Source: Lasioglossum baleicum
Taxonomy: Eukaryota > Arthropoda > Insecta > Hymenoptera > Halictidae
Direction of reading: 5' to 3'
Length of the DNA stretch: 64,000 bases
NCBI RefSeq assembly: GCF_051020765.1
Contig: NC_134935.1
Location: 3,907,579 to 3,971,578, forward strand
The position numbers and the translations under genes were made by a program. The notes beneath the pieces were generated by a model. That model ran no database searches. It was not told the DNA's origin and saw only the letters and a list, made by a program, of their open reading frames with translations. This document shows positions 35,884 to 48,755 of this stretch, in pieces. Within the stretch, counting starts at the first letter, position 1; every line of letters begins with the position of its first letter.

Positions 35884-38800
35884 ACTCTAGCGCTAGAGGA
35901 TCCAGAGATCGGGGGCTACCAAGCTTTCGGTCGAACCTCGGATCGACCTGTAATCGATTGTAATCGGACAACTATTTTTCCATATTCGAGGACTATGATC
36001 GCGGACACGTTTTAGTAGCCTGAGCCATCTCAGATTCCGGCTCTGAGATCTCTCGCGATCCTTCGAGGAAATCGTTGTCCTCGGGAGGACGTTGTTTCTT
36101 CGAATCGGAACTTTGCAGCGGCAGCGGAACGACGACGATACAACGTGAAACTACGAAAGCGAACTTTGAAACGGAATCGTTGAGATTCGGTTGCGAGTTT
36201 TCCTATCTCTCGCGATTCTCTTGGCCCGTCGCGTCGCGTCCCGTCGCGTCGTGGACTCGGCCGCCGACATTAGAAGACTCACGAACAAATACTGAACCTG
36301 TTTGGTGATGAAAGTGAAACGATCCTACAGGTACACCAACGAACAAGCGACGATCGACTCGCCACCGAACTAAATATCACGAATACGTACGCTTTGTGTA
36401 AAAAGACTCGGATATATTTGAATAATTGTATAAAACGAAACAAGTGTAGTGCAATAGTGTAGTGGTTTGTTTAATATACAGAAAAGAGAAGGAAAGAAAC
36501 GCACCTCGATGATACTTCGGGAGTCGGATCTGAAATCTTTCGTCTTCGTTCTCGAACGTAGCGGTTTCGTTTCTAGCGGAAGAAGTAGCTCCGTCGCGTC
36601 GCGTCGACTCGTTTCTAAACGATCGATTAATATCGGCACTGTACATATTGAACATCCCCCGAACAAATCTTTGCTCAGCTTTCTATTGTTTGCGTGGACG
36701 TAAGCGAGAACGAGAGAATGATGGAACGCAAGATTTTGTGAGCGTGAGAGAGAACGTGGGGGAGGTCAATTCTCTTCGGAGAATTTAATGTAAAACTCGA
36801 GTCGTCGTGTGTTTTGGTCAAGTAGACGTTTATTGTGCACATATGTAGGGAACGAGTTGTACGACGAACATTTGTTATATTTCGATCGATGAAGGTTTTC
36901 GTATTGTTCGAGAATGAGAACTTATACCGATGCATTTTACTTGCGCCTCCCTTTCCGTTCGATCATCGTTTTGTTTTATAGGCTGCTTTAAATGAATATT
37001 AAATGTATAAAGTGGTTTCTTCGGCGATGACAGTATTTCTTGGTAAAAGAGAGAGAAAGAGAGAATTGGCGAGCGATCGAGAAATCGAGCATCGAACACC
37101 GTGTTCGCGTCGCGGATTCAAACGATTGCATCGTTTAGCAAAAGCGTGCGATGCCTAATGGACTCTTGGAGCTGTGTAAGTCGGGTATCGATGAATAATA
37201 TTACGATAATAAATTGATAAATCAGACGTCTCGTTCGTTCTCCCGAATTCTTCGACGGCGTGGGTTTTGTACGTGCACGATGATTAAAACCGGCGGGATA
37301 TTTCGATCGATTTAGCGAGTTTGTCTGTAAGATCATTTCGCAGCCTCGTTCATTTGAAACTAGACCTTAATTCAGCTATTACTATTACGATAATCATTTT
37401 TAATCACCCTGTAACATGAGCAGCGTGCGAAATAGTCACTCTAACGCGTTGAATGTCGCACTATTCGAGCCGTTTAATGCAGAAGCGATGTAAGTCAATA
37501 TTTGTCTGTTTAACACCGCGTCTCGGCGGTTTAATTGTCATTGCATAAAATAATTGTAATATAAGTTTACCTTGTAACATCCTTCGATACCATATCACAC
37601 AATATTTTCTAGAACATTTACTCGATTACTTCGTTATCCGACGATCAGTTATGACTTGCAGCATTTTTGCATTGAACCGCTTATTTATTAACAAATGTGT
37701 CGTCTCGTTTAGAAAACAAGTACATTAATAAATTGTACAATCGCTTGTACATTTCTTTGCGAAGAACAGAAGTATTCTTCGTTAAAATACTTTTAAGTTA
37801 TTGCACATTTTCTGTAAATAAGGATTATTAGGAAGTACAGCTTACAATTAGATACCTATATCGTTACCAACAAAAATTGTCCAATGTTTTACAATAGTAA
37901 TTACGAAGAAGCAATCCTTCTGTTAATTATACTGTCTTCCTACATTAGAAAATACTCATTGGTATTAATCGGTGGACACAAACGTAGAACGAGGGAATAT
38001 TTACGAAAATAAAACAATTTCGCAAGTTCAGATTCTTCAACGATTCAACTATGTTTAATTATTTTCCGAGTGCGATTCACGATCCTGAAAAGTCTTTTCG
38101 GCTTCGGAGTATGACAAAAGCCGGAAGAATGCAATAAAATAATTTGTACAATTCCGCAACCGTTTGAAATGATTTTTTCCCATGGATTACTGGGCATTAA
38201 TTGAAATCTAGCTGATCCGGAAATTATTTTAATGGTTCAGAACGGAGGTTCAGTGGATGGGAAGCCTTTTGTCGCGTCGCGTCGTATATTGCCTTTCCCT
38301 TAATTTTTTTCCCGATCGATCCGCGGGTATTAACGCGGCTCTAAACGGTCTTTCCGGTTCCGAAAATTCTGAACGATCCCATACAATCGCGTGTACAAAA
38401 ACCGGGGAAAAGAGGAAAAAAATCACGGACTGTTTGAGCCCGAGCCCGTCAACGATTTTTAATGGCGACGCGCGGCGAGCCCGCCCGGATCCGCCGCTAA
38501 CGGGGTTTCGAAACGCACGCACGGAGATTCACGAGAAAAGAGAATGGAATAATTTGCAATTAATCTCCTCGACGATACGCATTCGTGCCGAGCCTGCTAA
38601 TGAATTTTCCCTGGTATAGGATCACAATTGCAGGATAAGGTTCATGATGCGCAACACCGCCGCGAATCGGTGAAATCTGCATTTCAGTTTTCTATCGAGG
38701 AGGAAATCGAATCTCTATTACTATCCTTTTTACATTTCTGACGTATTTTCGCTCTGTTCTCTGTTCCTTCCTTTTATCGAGTACACGTGTATCATCGACG

Positions 38801-41800
38801 ATTTATTTGTCCTCGTAAAATCGCATTTAATCTTTTCTATGAAAGGGTCTACCGCAACAGAGAGAATATTTGTTAAACACCTTCGGCTTTATTGTACTTC
38901 GCGTATGGCGTATGTTATGTATTCACGACATTCGCAGTCTAGTTGTCAATAGTTACCAATCGAATTGTATTAAGTGTACCAATAAATAATCTATTATTTT
39001 CCTAATAACATGGCATTGCAGTCCAAATTCAATATATTTTCCCACCTTTCGATGTAACATTGAAACCTCGCGAAAGCTACGAATATCGCTAAGCATGTTG
39101 CTCTTGATCAAACTATTATTTGCTTATTGGTACACCGAACGTCAATCGTTGCTTCCAGTCCTCGCGCACTCTTCTAACAATTGTTATATACATATATATC
39201 TGTTTGCGTGAATTTGCGACAATATTACAAATAACTTAGAAACGCGCATTCATCTGTAAATTTATGTATTTATCGAGATACAAGAAAAATGATTGTGCAC
39301 GAGGATTAACGTCATTCTCGATTAGCCATTACATACTTCGTAAGGGAGGATGCTGACAAAACACTGCTATATTTTGTAACTGTTCGCAGCATCGCGTACG
39401 AACCAGATCTACTAATCAAGGGGAACGAGTATTTGCCAACAAAATGTTTGCACGTGAAAAGTTCTGAAAAATCGTGAAAATTTGTTGCGGGACGTTAAAC
39501 GCTTTACATATTAGCATTGGAATACTGGCCTTTTCGTTTCGTTTCGTGACTGCTCAAGGCGAGCCGAGAATCCCGTGTTATTTTCGTTATCGTCAACATT
39601 TATGCAAAACTGATTACGTTGCTCGTGTGCTTGCGATACGGCGCGATGTTCGCCACGATAAGGAAAATTATTCTCTTAGCAATTGTGTGCACGTTTTCCT
39701 CAAACACATCTGGCTCTTAGCGCGACCGACAAGATCGCTCGCATAATTTTCCGCAGAAAGTTGTTCCCCCGAATATGCATTTTGCAAATACGCACGGTCG
39801 CCGACTCCATCTCTTGGAGAAGTGATCGTGTTTCTGTTCGCATAAACTGCATGGTACAACAATATAAACGTGTTTATCCCAGTTCGTTTGTCCGTGGAAG
39901 AGGAAATAGTTAGCGGAAAGGAAAAGCTTGACAGAAAAGGAAAAACCAAACCACGATTACAAATATTCTTTGAACAATGTATATTTTACTAACGGCGCGG
40001 CGTCGAGTCCCAGATATCGTGTTAAGCTATTGTAAAGAAAAAATCATCAGCGATACGTCTGTTTGTTCCTTTACCGAATAAGTACCGCCGCCATATCGTA
40101 CGTTTAGTTATAGGTTTACCGTTGAACTTGTCTCCGTAGATCTAGTAAGTATTATACGTGTCAAGATGATAGATTTATAATAACGTGTAATAATAATGTC
40201 AACAATAAAGTACTGTTAAGTATACGGATCGCTCTCATTTTGAAGCACGTACTTCGATCGAATTAAACAATTATTTTCATTTAATTAACAATGAGCCTCG
40301 TTTTTAGATGAAAATGCCGTCGGTATGTAATCTTTTTTCTCGGAAATTTCAATAAACACATTTGATAGTTCATCTTTCACGCGGTTCATTGATACGTTCA
40401 TTTTATCATTGATATTGTATCAATTTTTTCTAGTTAGTATTTTTTATTAGAACCTCGATCGATTAATCCGATCCGATGATTTTTCGTCTGATTATTCGAC
40501 TAAATTCTTCTTCGATTGAATATTTGTTGCATAGCGACGAATATAATTTGATCGATAAAGATAAAATGTTGCCCGGTATCGCTCCCAAAGTGTTCGAACG
40601 GATTTGAAAAGCCTATCCAGGGCCGGACATTGTAGTAAGCGAACAATCGCGCGCGAAGATCGTGGAGGTCGAGTATCTGGGCCGCAAAGCGACGCGCGAC
40701 GGGTTCGCATTTCGCATCGACACGGGCCGACAAAGTAGGAAGAAAGGCCACGGTCGTGTTCATCGTTGTCACGATCGCGGCACTTGAGCCGTGTACACCC
40801 CTTTAATCGTTCGTCGAGTGTGTGTGCATTCGGAATGTAATATATCCTGACCGACACGTGCGGGTCACGTGCCACCAAGTGTTTGTTTCGGTTTGTATTG
40901 TCACCACGGATACGGCGCGGCGCTACCGAGAGAGAAGAGAGCGAGGTGTGCCCCGTGTCTTCGCCGAACGGAGAACAGAGGGATGCTCCTCTCCCTTTCA
41001 TAATTCCACGCTCGTTCGAGTAAATAACGCGCCGGCAGTTGACAATTAGGACGATGGGAAAGAGATTCATTAAACGGAACAGACTAATAGCGAATCGATC
41101 GGGGGTAACTGTGTACTCGCCTGCTACGCGAGGGACGATTCACGCCGGCACGCCATCTTGGACCCTCGTCGATTTAGCGAATTTATGTTTCGCCGTTGCA
41201 TCGAAAACACCCCGATCTTTGTAATGCCGAACTTCCGGAGCTGAACGAATCCCTGCAATCTTCATCGCGCCCTTCTAAAACTCCGGAATTCTAATCTTTC
41301 ACCTCCAATCTTCAGTCTTTCGTGTACAATTAGGCTGAACCTCTTGGACTGCTAACGCGATGTTCTTCAATCTTCGTGCACCAGGAAAGTAAACGTAACG
41401 GTGAAGTAGACGTAACTTTATTTTGGAAATAAAGAACGTGGACGATCAGAAAATAAAATACATCCACTGCTCTCTTGGCGCCTCTCGGGCCAATTAGAAC
41501 GACGCTTGTGCAACGTCTGCTGGATTATGTGGAGTTAAGAGAAGCCGTAGAAGATCGTTGCCTGTAAGGCAATAATTAAGATCTTGATCTACTAGGTTCA
41601 GGGTACTTAAAATGTAACACGTCAATGTTTCTCGCCGATCCGTTACCGTTACATTATATGTAAACTCTTATTTCACCGTTCGACGCAACTAAGGTTTTCA
41701 TTTGGATAGAGTATACATATATAGGCATTTAGCAACCGCCATGATGTCTGACATGACAGTTCTCAAGAGCATTTATTCGATCCGTTATCAACCATTGCTA

Positions 41801-42330
41801 CGAATCTATTTCTTTGAAATTTTCTACATTTCTTACCTGATAGTAAAGCCTGTCGTCGCAGCAGCTTATCGTTACAAGACTTTATTATAGAGATTTTATG
41901 AAAATCGTGAGAACAGGTCAATGCATGGGTGTGCTTATTATTTATTACTTTCATGTAATACAATATTACAATATAATATGAAATTGCAAAGGAATCCAAT
42001 GCGAATCTTAGCGATGAAACAAGCGATCGTGATAGACGAAGCCTCGGTGAAATACTACCTCACCTCGACCCTGAATCTAGCTGTTATCATTTGTTTTATC
42101 ATCCGCGATTTGCTTACTTGCAGCAAGATTGACATAGTGCAACAATGGTTACATCTTTAATGCGACACTCTCGTCAACGTGTCACGCGACACTTTATAAA
42201 CTTCTTAGGCGGACAATATCAAACAAAGATCGCACAGCTGATTCTTATCTCGATGAAATTTTAGATAAACTCAATTTATTTTACCCTCTTATCCTCATAA
42301 AAAAATTGATGAGCAAATTTCTAACAATAA
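35884..42330. other. FoxD 3' flank and gene desert
   Basis: The first kilobase probably includes the FoxD 3' UTR. No further gene was recognised. (GTCGC)n pentanucleotide repeats occur at 36227-36251, 36592-36607 and 38271-38285. A 192-codon minus-strand ORF at 41070-40492 has no recognisable domain. Confidence 0.45.
36227..36251. repeat. (CGTCG)n pentanucleotide repeat
   Basis: A period-5 CpG repeat with one interruption, one of three close together downstream of FoxD. Confidence 0.6.
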
Positions 42331-42368
42331 ATATTGTTAATAAATGTTAAATGCTTTCGGCGCAACGC

Positions 42369-43467
42369 ACACTGGTCCACGCGCTCGATCTAGCTGTTCA
42401 TTTGGTAAAAAAGCAACTTGCCCAAATCGATGTTTATTTAATGTATATTGCTTTCTAAATATCCATGTCATTCCAAAACGATGAAATTAGATGAGATTTA
42501 TTAAAAATTGTGATTAGAACAATCATTTAAAAATCAACATTTTATGAATCTTATTTGCCACCGAAAAAATTACCACTTTTCTTATTGATACCCTGGAGAA
42601 TCTATTTAATATTATGTGTCCATTTTTGTTGCAAATGAATAGTATTCGTCTATATTTAGAGTATATCTTTTCTACTAAGATTTAATATTTATAATTTATT
42701 GAGATAACAATGCTCAATAAACTAAAGAGGACCTTCAAAGTTTTCAATCTTTGGTAAAGGATATCTTTCGAGTCCCTCATCGTCCCTCATTGTATCAAAG
42801 TGCATTGTTATCAGCGTTCTTTTCTCGATAAAATCGTGCAAGAATCACATCTTACACAAGTTATTATATGTACACAAGTTATTATTGTTTAAAGAGTATG
42901 TGTCGCCTGAATTGCGGCCGAACTCTGGCATTTTGATGATGCGGTCGAACAATTCATATTGAAAGATGTTGAAGAAGAAAGTGATGACAATAACGATTTG
43001 TCAATATAATATAATATAATATTAATTGTTAATGTTGTTTATACAATAAAAATTATATTTTTGCTTTTTATAATTAATATTATGTTTTTCGCATAGTTTT
43101 AAATAAAATATTTTTAATTATGTTTATAAAATCCATTACTTCAAAAATGATTGATTATCGTGTTTATTTAAAACCTGAGCCTGATTTATCAGACACTTCC
43201 GATAATCTGAGAAAAAAATGTTTTAAACAAAACTGAATCAACATTCAGCAGTCTACAAGTTTCAATCGAAAAAATTGAAAAAGAAATTTTTAATGCATAA
43301 ATAATTAGTCACCTCGAATTTTTAAAAGCCAATATATATATTTTTGACTTCATAATATTGTAGCTGATATCAAAACAAATCCAACGACCTAACTTACTAT
43401 ATCTTTAAACTTTCAAATAGTGTTAAAATATTAATGAACAGCTAGATCGAGCGCGTGAATCAGTGTG
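42369..43467. mobile_element. 1.1-kb non-autonomous transposon with 5-bp duplication (Transib-like)
   Basis: Termini CACACTGGTCCACGCGCTCG and, inverted, CACACTGATTCACGCGCTCG match over about 36 bp. CAACG flanks both sides (42364-42368 and 43468-43472). Removing the element and one CAACG restores a normal family A terminus (GGCGCAACGGTTCGATC), so the duplication is confirmed by an empty-site comparison. A 5-bp duplication and a CAC start fit Transib. The interior is AT-rich, with a short acidic reading frame fragment near 42.92-43.01 kb but no transposase. Confidence 0.7.
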
Positions 43468-43600
43468 CAACGGTTCGATCGTTTACTGCTAATTATGAAG
43501 CAATTTTGCTAATTATCAAACAAAATCAACGTTTCGATCCTAGTTTGGATCCTTTTCAAGATTTATTTGAATCGCGTCTGTAAAGTAAATATGTATTAAT

Positions 43601-43978
43601 AATTTCAAAAACTAAAATATTGTATTGTAAATAATTGATTCATAAAATGCTTTACAATAAGCAAGCTTCCAAAATTGTTTTGAACTTCTAATAAACAAAT
43701 TCTTCCAACTCCTTAAAAGTACTCGAGTCGTGTTTGGTTAAATGTTAAGAAATTTATTGCATCGCGCATTGTAAAGAGTGTCCGAATATAATTTCAAAAA
43801 CTAAAATATTGTATTGTAAATGATTTATTCATAAAATGCTTTACAATAAGCAAGCTTCCAAAATTGTTTTGAACTTCTAATAAACAAATTCTTCCAACTC
43901 CTTAAAAGTATTCGAGTCGAGTTTGGTTAAATTTTAAGAAATTTATTGCATCGCATTGTAAAGAGTGTCCGAATATAC
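43601..43978 (+). repeat. Tandem duplication, two copies of 189 bp
   Basis: Copy 1 starts at 43601 and copy 2 at 43790. They are nearly identical, with a few differences such as GTACTCGAGTCGTG versus GTATTCGAGTCGAG. The unit is AT-rich and non-coding. The low divergence suggests a recent duplication. Confidence 0.85.
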
Positions 43979-44695
43979 TCGTGTATGTGTCATGTGTGTA
44001 TCTATGTATTGTATTAATTCCATCCACTGTATCGACGAATTGTTTTTCTAGAGAAACGGAAGGATAAGAATAAGGATAAGAGGGAACGCGGAAAATGGCA
44101 GAAAAGCGGCGGGGAAAAATGAAAATATTTAGCCGAAGAAAGACGCGGAGGTTATCGTGGAGAGGAATTAAAAACACGTGCGGAAGAGCACTGGGGTGGT
44201 TGACAGGCTCGAAAAGCTGCATTGCTCAGACTGTTTTCGTCACGATCGAGGAATGTAATATCGTCACCCCAAGCGACAAGAGTTGCCTTCGAGAGTATCG
44301 CCGTTTAGAATACCGTTGACGCGACGGGGCCGCGCGGCGCGGTGGGGGATGCACAGGCCTGGATTAAACTGCAATGAAAATCCACTCATTTTCTACTCCC
44401 TTCGCTTGTCTCCGTTCGTCGTCGCGCAGACACGCCTGCACCAGCACGGGTAAACAAGTTATTACCTACATACCTGCTGTCTGTGTCTCTCCCCATCGTT
44501 CTCTCGTGCTGATTGTCCTTCGCGTTTGACTTTCATGGCAACTGGAATTAATATCTCCGCCTCAGAGTCTCATAAAAAATCTGACACAGTGTTGGAAATC
44601 ATTTTGAGCGCGCTCCGACAGTTCTACATGTTCTCGAAATAGTTTCGAAGCTGTTCCCAATTTTCTCTCGATTTTTATTCAACTTACAAAATATA

Positions 44696-45240
44696 CAGTG
44701 GGTAACGAAAGTATTCGAACGCCCTTTAAAACGGAGTAACTTTTTTATAATTGTACCAAACGCGACCTGACTTTTTATAATCAATTAGAAGCATTGGTCT
44801 ATGAAATGATATGCAAAAAAGATTTTCCAAAAAATTATAATTTACAAAGTTACATGCAAAAATAAAAAAGGCATTTTTTTAACTTTTTTATTGGGGCCCT
44901 TAAAGAAAATTTAAAATATATCTTTTGTAGATCTATGTTAGTTATACACATGCTGAAAATTTCATTGAAATCGGTTGACGCAGGAAAAAACGACACGCAT
45001 CGAAAGATGTACGATTTGGTGGATTTTAATTCAATGAAATTGTCAGCATGTGTATAACTAACATAGATCTACAAAGCATATATTTTAAATTTTCATTATC
45101 AATATTCATGTAACCTTGTACATAATAATTTTTTGGAAAATCTTTTTCGCATATCATTTCATAAACCAATGCTTCTAATTGATTATAAAAAATCAAGTCG
45201 TTTGGTACAATTATAAAAAAGTTATTCTGTTTTAAAGGGC
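44696..45240. mobile_element. Palindromic Tc1/mariner-type MITE, right end truncated
   Basis: The left terminus CAGTGGGTAACGAAAGTATT follows a TA. The two arms are complementary from about 44720 inward, with the centre near 44990. The right arm stops at TTTTAAAGGGC (45240) and lacks the last 25 or so bases, including the terminus and TA. So it is a broken, immobile copy. Confidence 0.75.
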
Positions 45241-46070
45241 TGTTTTAAATAAGCATTCTATTGTATAAAACACAATGTGTAATATCGAAGGATGTTACGT
45301 TTGTCTTATGCAAGCCACGCTAAAATTAAATGACGTGTTACAATTGTTTAATTTAATGATAACTAAACCTTTGAGATAAGGTGTTGAACCCAACAAACAA
45401 ATATGACAAATACTTTCGCCGCTGTCACGTTGATCGGCTAACTTTTGTCATAAATCCGTAGAATCTGCTGTGGAGCGATCGAAAATTTTTGGTCAACAGT
45501 GAACAGTGTATGTATACTTATATTGCGCATCTGCTCAAGCCTCACCTCGCGTCGTGTTTCTGCTGATCGTTTCATATTAATATCTTCGCGTGCAGTTGCC
45601 GGGAAATACGACACTCGGCTGATAATAGTGCACCATCGAATTTTTTTCTTGTTGGAATATTAATGCGGTGCGTCTTCAAAACGTTTACCAGACTGCTGCA
45701 GATTTTACGGACTTATGGCAGAGGTGAATAAATGAAATATTAAACTGTGAATGATATTCACAGAGTTTAGTCGAATTTTTACACAGTATTCTGCTTATTA
45801 AAATCAATAACAGAGAAAATATTTTTCATGCATTTCTGTTTTTTGTGGTAAAGACAAATAAATAACGTCATGGCATCAACAACTACCAGCATGGAGTCAG
45901 TTCACTAGTAATAATTTTCTAATATAATTTTTCTGATAAAGCAAACGCAAAATTTTACTCTTGAAAATGATCCACATCAGGATTGAAACGTTGAGTGTTT
46001 AATTAATTTGCAAAATTGCTGGTGTTTTATCATTGATCGAACCTGTGCGCCGATATCATCACACTTTGAT

Positions 46071-46887
46071 TATCAAAAATAGGATCGATAAACATATTGA
46101 ATTTAAAATAAACAACGTATTTGCCTAACGTTTTAGACTGATAGATGTTTGATGGATATATGTATCATAAAATTAAGATTGCTGATTTGTTATGTAATTT
46201 CCAATGAAACGGACAGAAATCTATTTCCGTAAGCATTAATAAAATGGTAAATTCTGGATCCACGAATCTTACATAATGTTGCAATGGAGACAAATCGCAT
46301 GAAAAATCTCAGCGAAAATACAGTTGGGACACATGCAGTAACAAATTCGTTCGTTATTCGTATTGCGCAGGATTAATGTTCATACGAAGATAAATAAATA
46401 AAGCTTTTTTACACCGAGTTTTGGTCGGAATGAAAATAGAGTTTAGTCGTTCGTTGGACGTTGGACACATGGGCTTGTAAATGCTGCTGGTTGTATGTCT
46501 GACAATTGCGCGCTGTTTCTACTTAAAGTACACACTGTCGACTACTCTATCAACCTCCGTGTTTTAAAACTATGTACATGTGTAGAATATGTAGGCTGAT
46601 ATTCGATGATCTTTGTAAATATGTAATGCCACGTCGGGGACGACGTTTTTAAACACTTTCAGAGATGGAAATAATCAATAATGTACAGACGTGTACGCTA
46701 ATTCGAAGCGAATTAAAAATGATATTAAATTATGGAAATGATTTTCAAGGTAAAACGAAAGATAGACATTTCCATTTTTTTTTACAAATCATTGAGTCGT
46801 CAAAACGGACCCAATGTTTGTTATTTGATAGTCATTGAAAAGTGCATTTCTGGAAAATGACGGGACCGGTTTCCTTATTCAACTAAC
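46071..46887. other. AT-rich intergenic stretch
   Basis: No gene or repeat was recognised. Confidence 0.4.
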
Positions 46888-46891
46888 TTAA

Positions 46892-47342
46892 GGATGTTCT
46901 GGAGGGACACAAAAGTACAAGAAATTCGAAATCCATCAATATATTGGCAATGAAAGCCATTCATGAGTATATTTTGCATTAATCTTTTGCGAATACTGTC
47001 CCCTGTGTAGCTATATTCAGTGGTCTACTCTTGTCGCGTTTCCATGCTAGTGAGAGACAACACGATAAATTTGACGTTTTGTAATAGTTTATAATTTTTT
47101 TGCTCTCTGTAACTGTTTAATAAATCTTAATAAATTTTGAACATAATTAATTAGTTAACTTATTTTGTTAAGGAGTTTCTAGTTGCGTTTTTTTGCGCAT
47201 TCTCCATAAGAAGACGTGTTAAAATGTGCGAACTTTAAGTTGCTATAATTCTTAAACGGTTCTTAAACGGTAAGACTTATATCTTGTCAAATTTTCAAAA
47301 ATTTTGTTGCGTTTTTATATACCTCCAGAATCCAGAACATCC
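46892..47342. mobile_element. TTAA-flanked MITE (piggyBac/Kolobok type)
   Basis: Short terminal inverted repeats GGATGTTCTGGA / TCCAGAACATCC bound 451 bp, with TTAA on each side (46888-46891 and 47343-47346). A TTAA duplication marks the piggyBac and Kolobok superfamilies. Only about 12 bp of the termini match, unlike the fold-back elements elsewhere in the window. There is no ORF of note. Confidence 0.7.
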
Positions 47343-47346
47343 TTAA

Positions 47347-48755
47347 AAGCGCACGCTACGTCCAGCGTCAAGGACCATCGAAAAGAATCTTCTATAGTCT
47401 ATATGTAGAAAGCGAAGAGCTACGATATACCCAGGAAGATGTGGATACCGGGTCGAAATGGACCCGGGGTCCGCAGGGATTGTCGCGACGACTCGAGAAC
47501 GCGGGAAACGAACCCCGCCGGATATACGAAATATTTCGCGGGCTTGACGACACGACACGACACGATACGACACGACGAGTGGTCGGAGGAATGGTGGCGG
47601 CATGGGGCATGGCAGTCGTTGGTAGCGAGTGTCGCGTGTGAAAGATTCCCGTTGAAGCAGCTACTTCGCCTCATCCAGCGGAACAAGCAATGACCAATAT
47701 TATGATAATTCTAACCCCCTCGCGTTTTATCTCGCCACCTAGCCGGCAATTCTCCGTCCTGCCCTCGCCGGGGATCCCACTCCCTGGCGGCGCTCGGGGA
47801 GGGTTTCGCGGGTACATCGAGGTGCACGAGTCGCGGCGGGTACACGGGCAGCCATATTGGAGGGTGCGGGCGTGGCTTTCCGGTTGCCCGGGGTAACCGG
47901 CACCGGCGTTATCCCGATATCGACCTGGGAGCAACGAGAAGGGTGGCTAGGCTTCTGTCCGGGAGGGAAAATGTTATCACTGCTTTGTGGTGGCTAAGAT
48001 AGCAACCCACTTTCCCTCTAACCCTTCTTCGTCCCTCTACGAATCCTCGTCGTCTCACGCCCATCCTACTTCCCTTTCCTCCCCCTCCCTCTACCCCCAC
48101 CCTCTTTTCAACCTCCCACCCCCGCCCCCCTAACGACCTCTCGCTCTTCCTCTCGATTCGGGGCTACCAGCATCTTCCGAACGCGTAATATCTCGGGACA
48201 CCGTGTCGATCGCCGTCACGATTTCCCTTCGTTATTGTCATTGACACCGTTTTTACCATTTCCGGCAAGTTTCATTACCGCGCGGCGCGCCACTACCACC
48301 GACGCGTGTCGGTCGACTCGTTCGCCGAGTTCCGCACGGAATTAGTTGCGCCGCGAGGACAACCGAGCCAATTTAAATTCGGACGACAGACTCGCAGAGA
48401 GACCCCCGCTTTTATTGCCAGTCGACGTCGATGAAATTTGATCGGAGAACCCACGAGAACGATCCACCGACGGAATATTCTGTTTCGCGGATGCTCATTT
48501 CGTCAGCAGACCTCGCCGACGAGTTCTGTCCGCGAAATTTTACATCGAGAATAAACAGTTGTCTATCGTTGCTTCTCTTTTAACGCTAGGCTCACCGGAG
48601 TCGGCGAAATCACGCGGATGGGTTTTCTAACATTTTTCATTTACAAACTTCGGCCTTGTAAATAGACACCCGTGAGGAATTATCGAACCTATGAAGTTTT
48701 AGCTGAAATGGTTAAACATTTGGATAAACATGTAATTGTTATTTTTATAAAGTAA
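47347..48755. other. CpG-rich intergenic stretch
   Basis: No gene was recognised. A (CGACA)n pentanucleotide repeat lies at 47547-47579. A pyrimidine-rich tract at 48010-48130 is made of CCCT-type words. ORFs here are overlapping on both strands, as expected of GC-rich non-coding DNA. Confidence 0.4.
47547..47579. repeat. (CGACA)n pentanucleotide repeat
   Basis: Six units of ACACG/CGACA with one substitution. Confidence 0.7.

Larger units (their letters stand above)
42331..46070. mobile_element. Diverged composite element of family A, interrupted by other insertions
   Basis: Left (42331-42368 continuing at 43468-43600) and right (about 45930-46070) segments match, in opposite orientation, the termini of the element at 31990-32562. 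Shared blocks are GGTTCGATC, GCAATTTTGC, CAACGTTTCGATC and TTTTCAAG. The left terminus is split by a younger 1.1-kb insertion. The interior also holds a 189-bp tandem duplication and a mariner palindrome. That the two ends belong to one original element is inferred from orientation; they could be two separate solo ends. Confidence 0.5.

Noticed and set aside
39474..39746. ORF with an N-terminus resembling a signal peptide
   Set aside because: It starts at GTG with no usable ATG before the hydrophobic part, and the rest has no domain.
40492..41070. 192-codon minus-strand ORF
   Set aside because: No recognisable domain and an Arg/Cys-rich composition typical of CpG-rich non-coding DNA. About one such ORF is expected by chance in a window this size.
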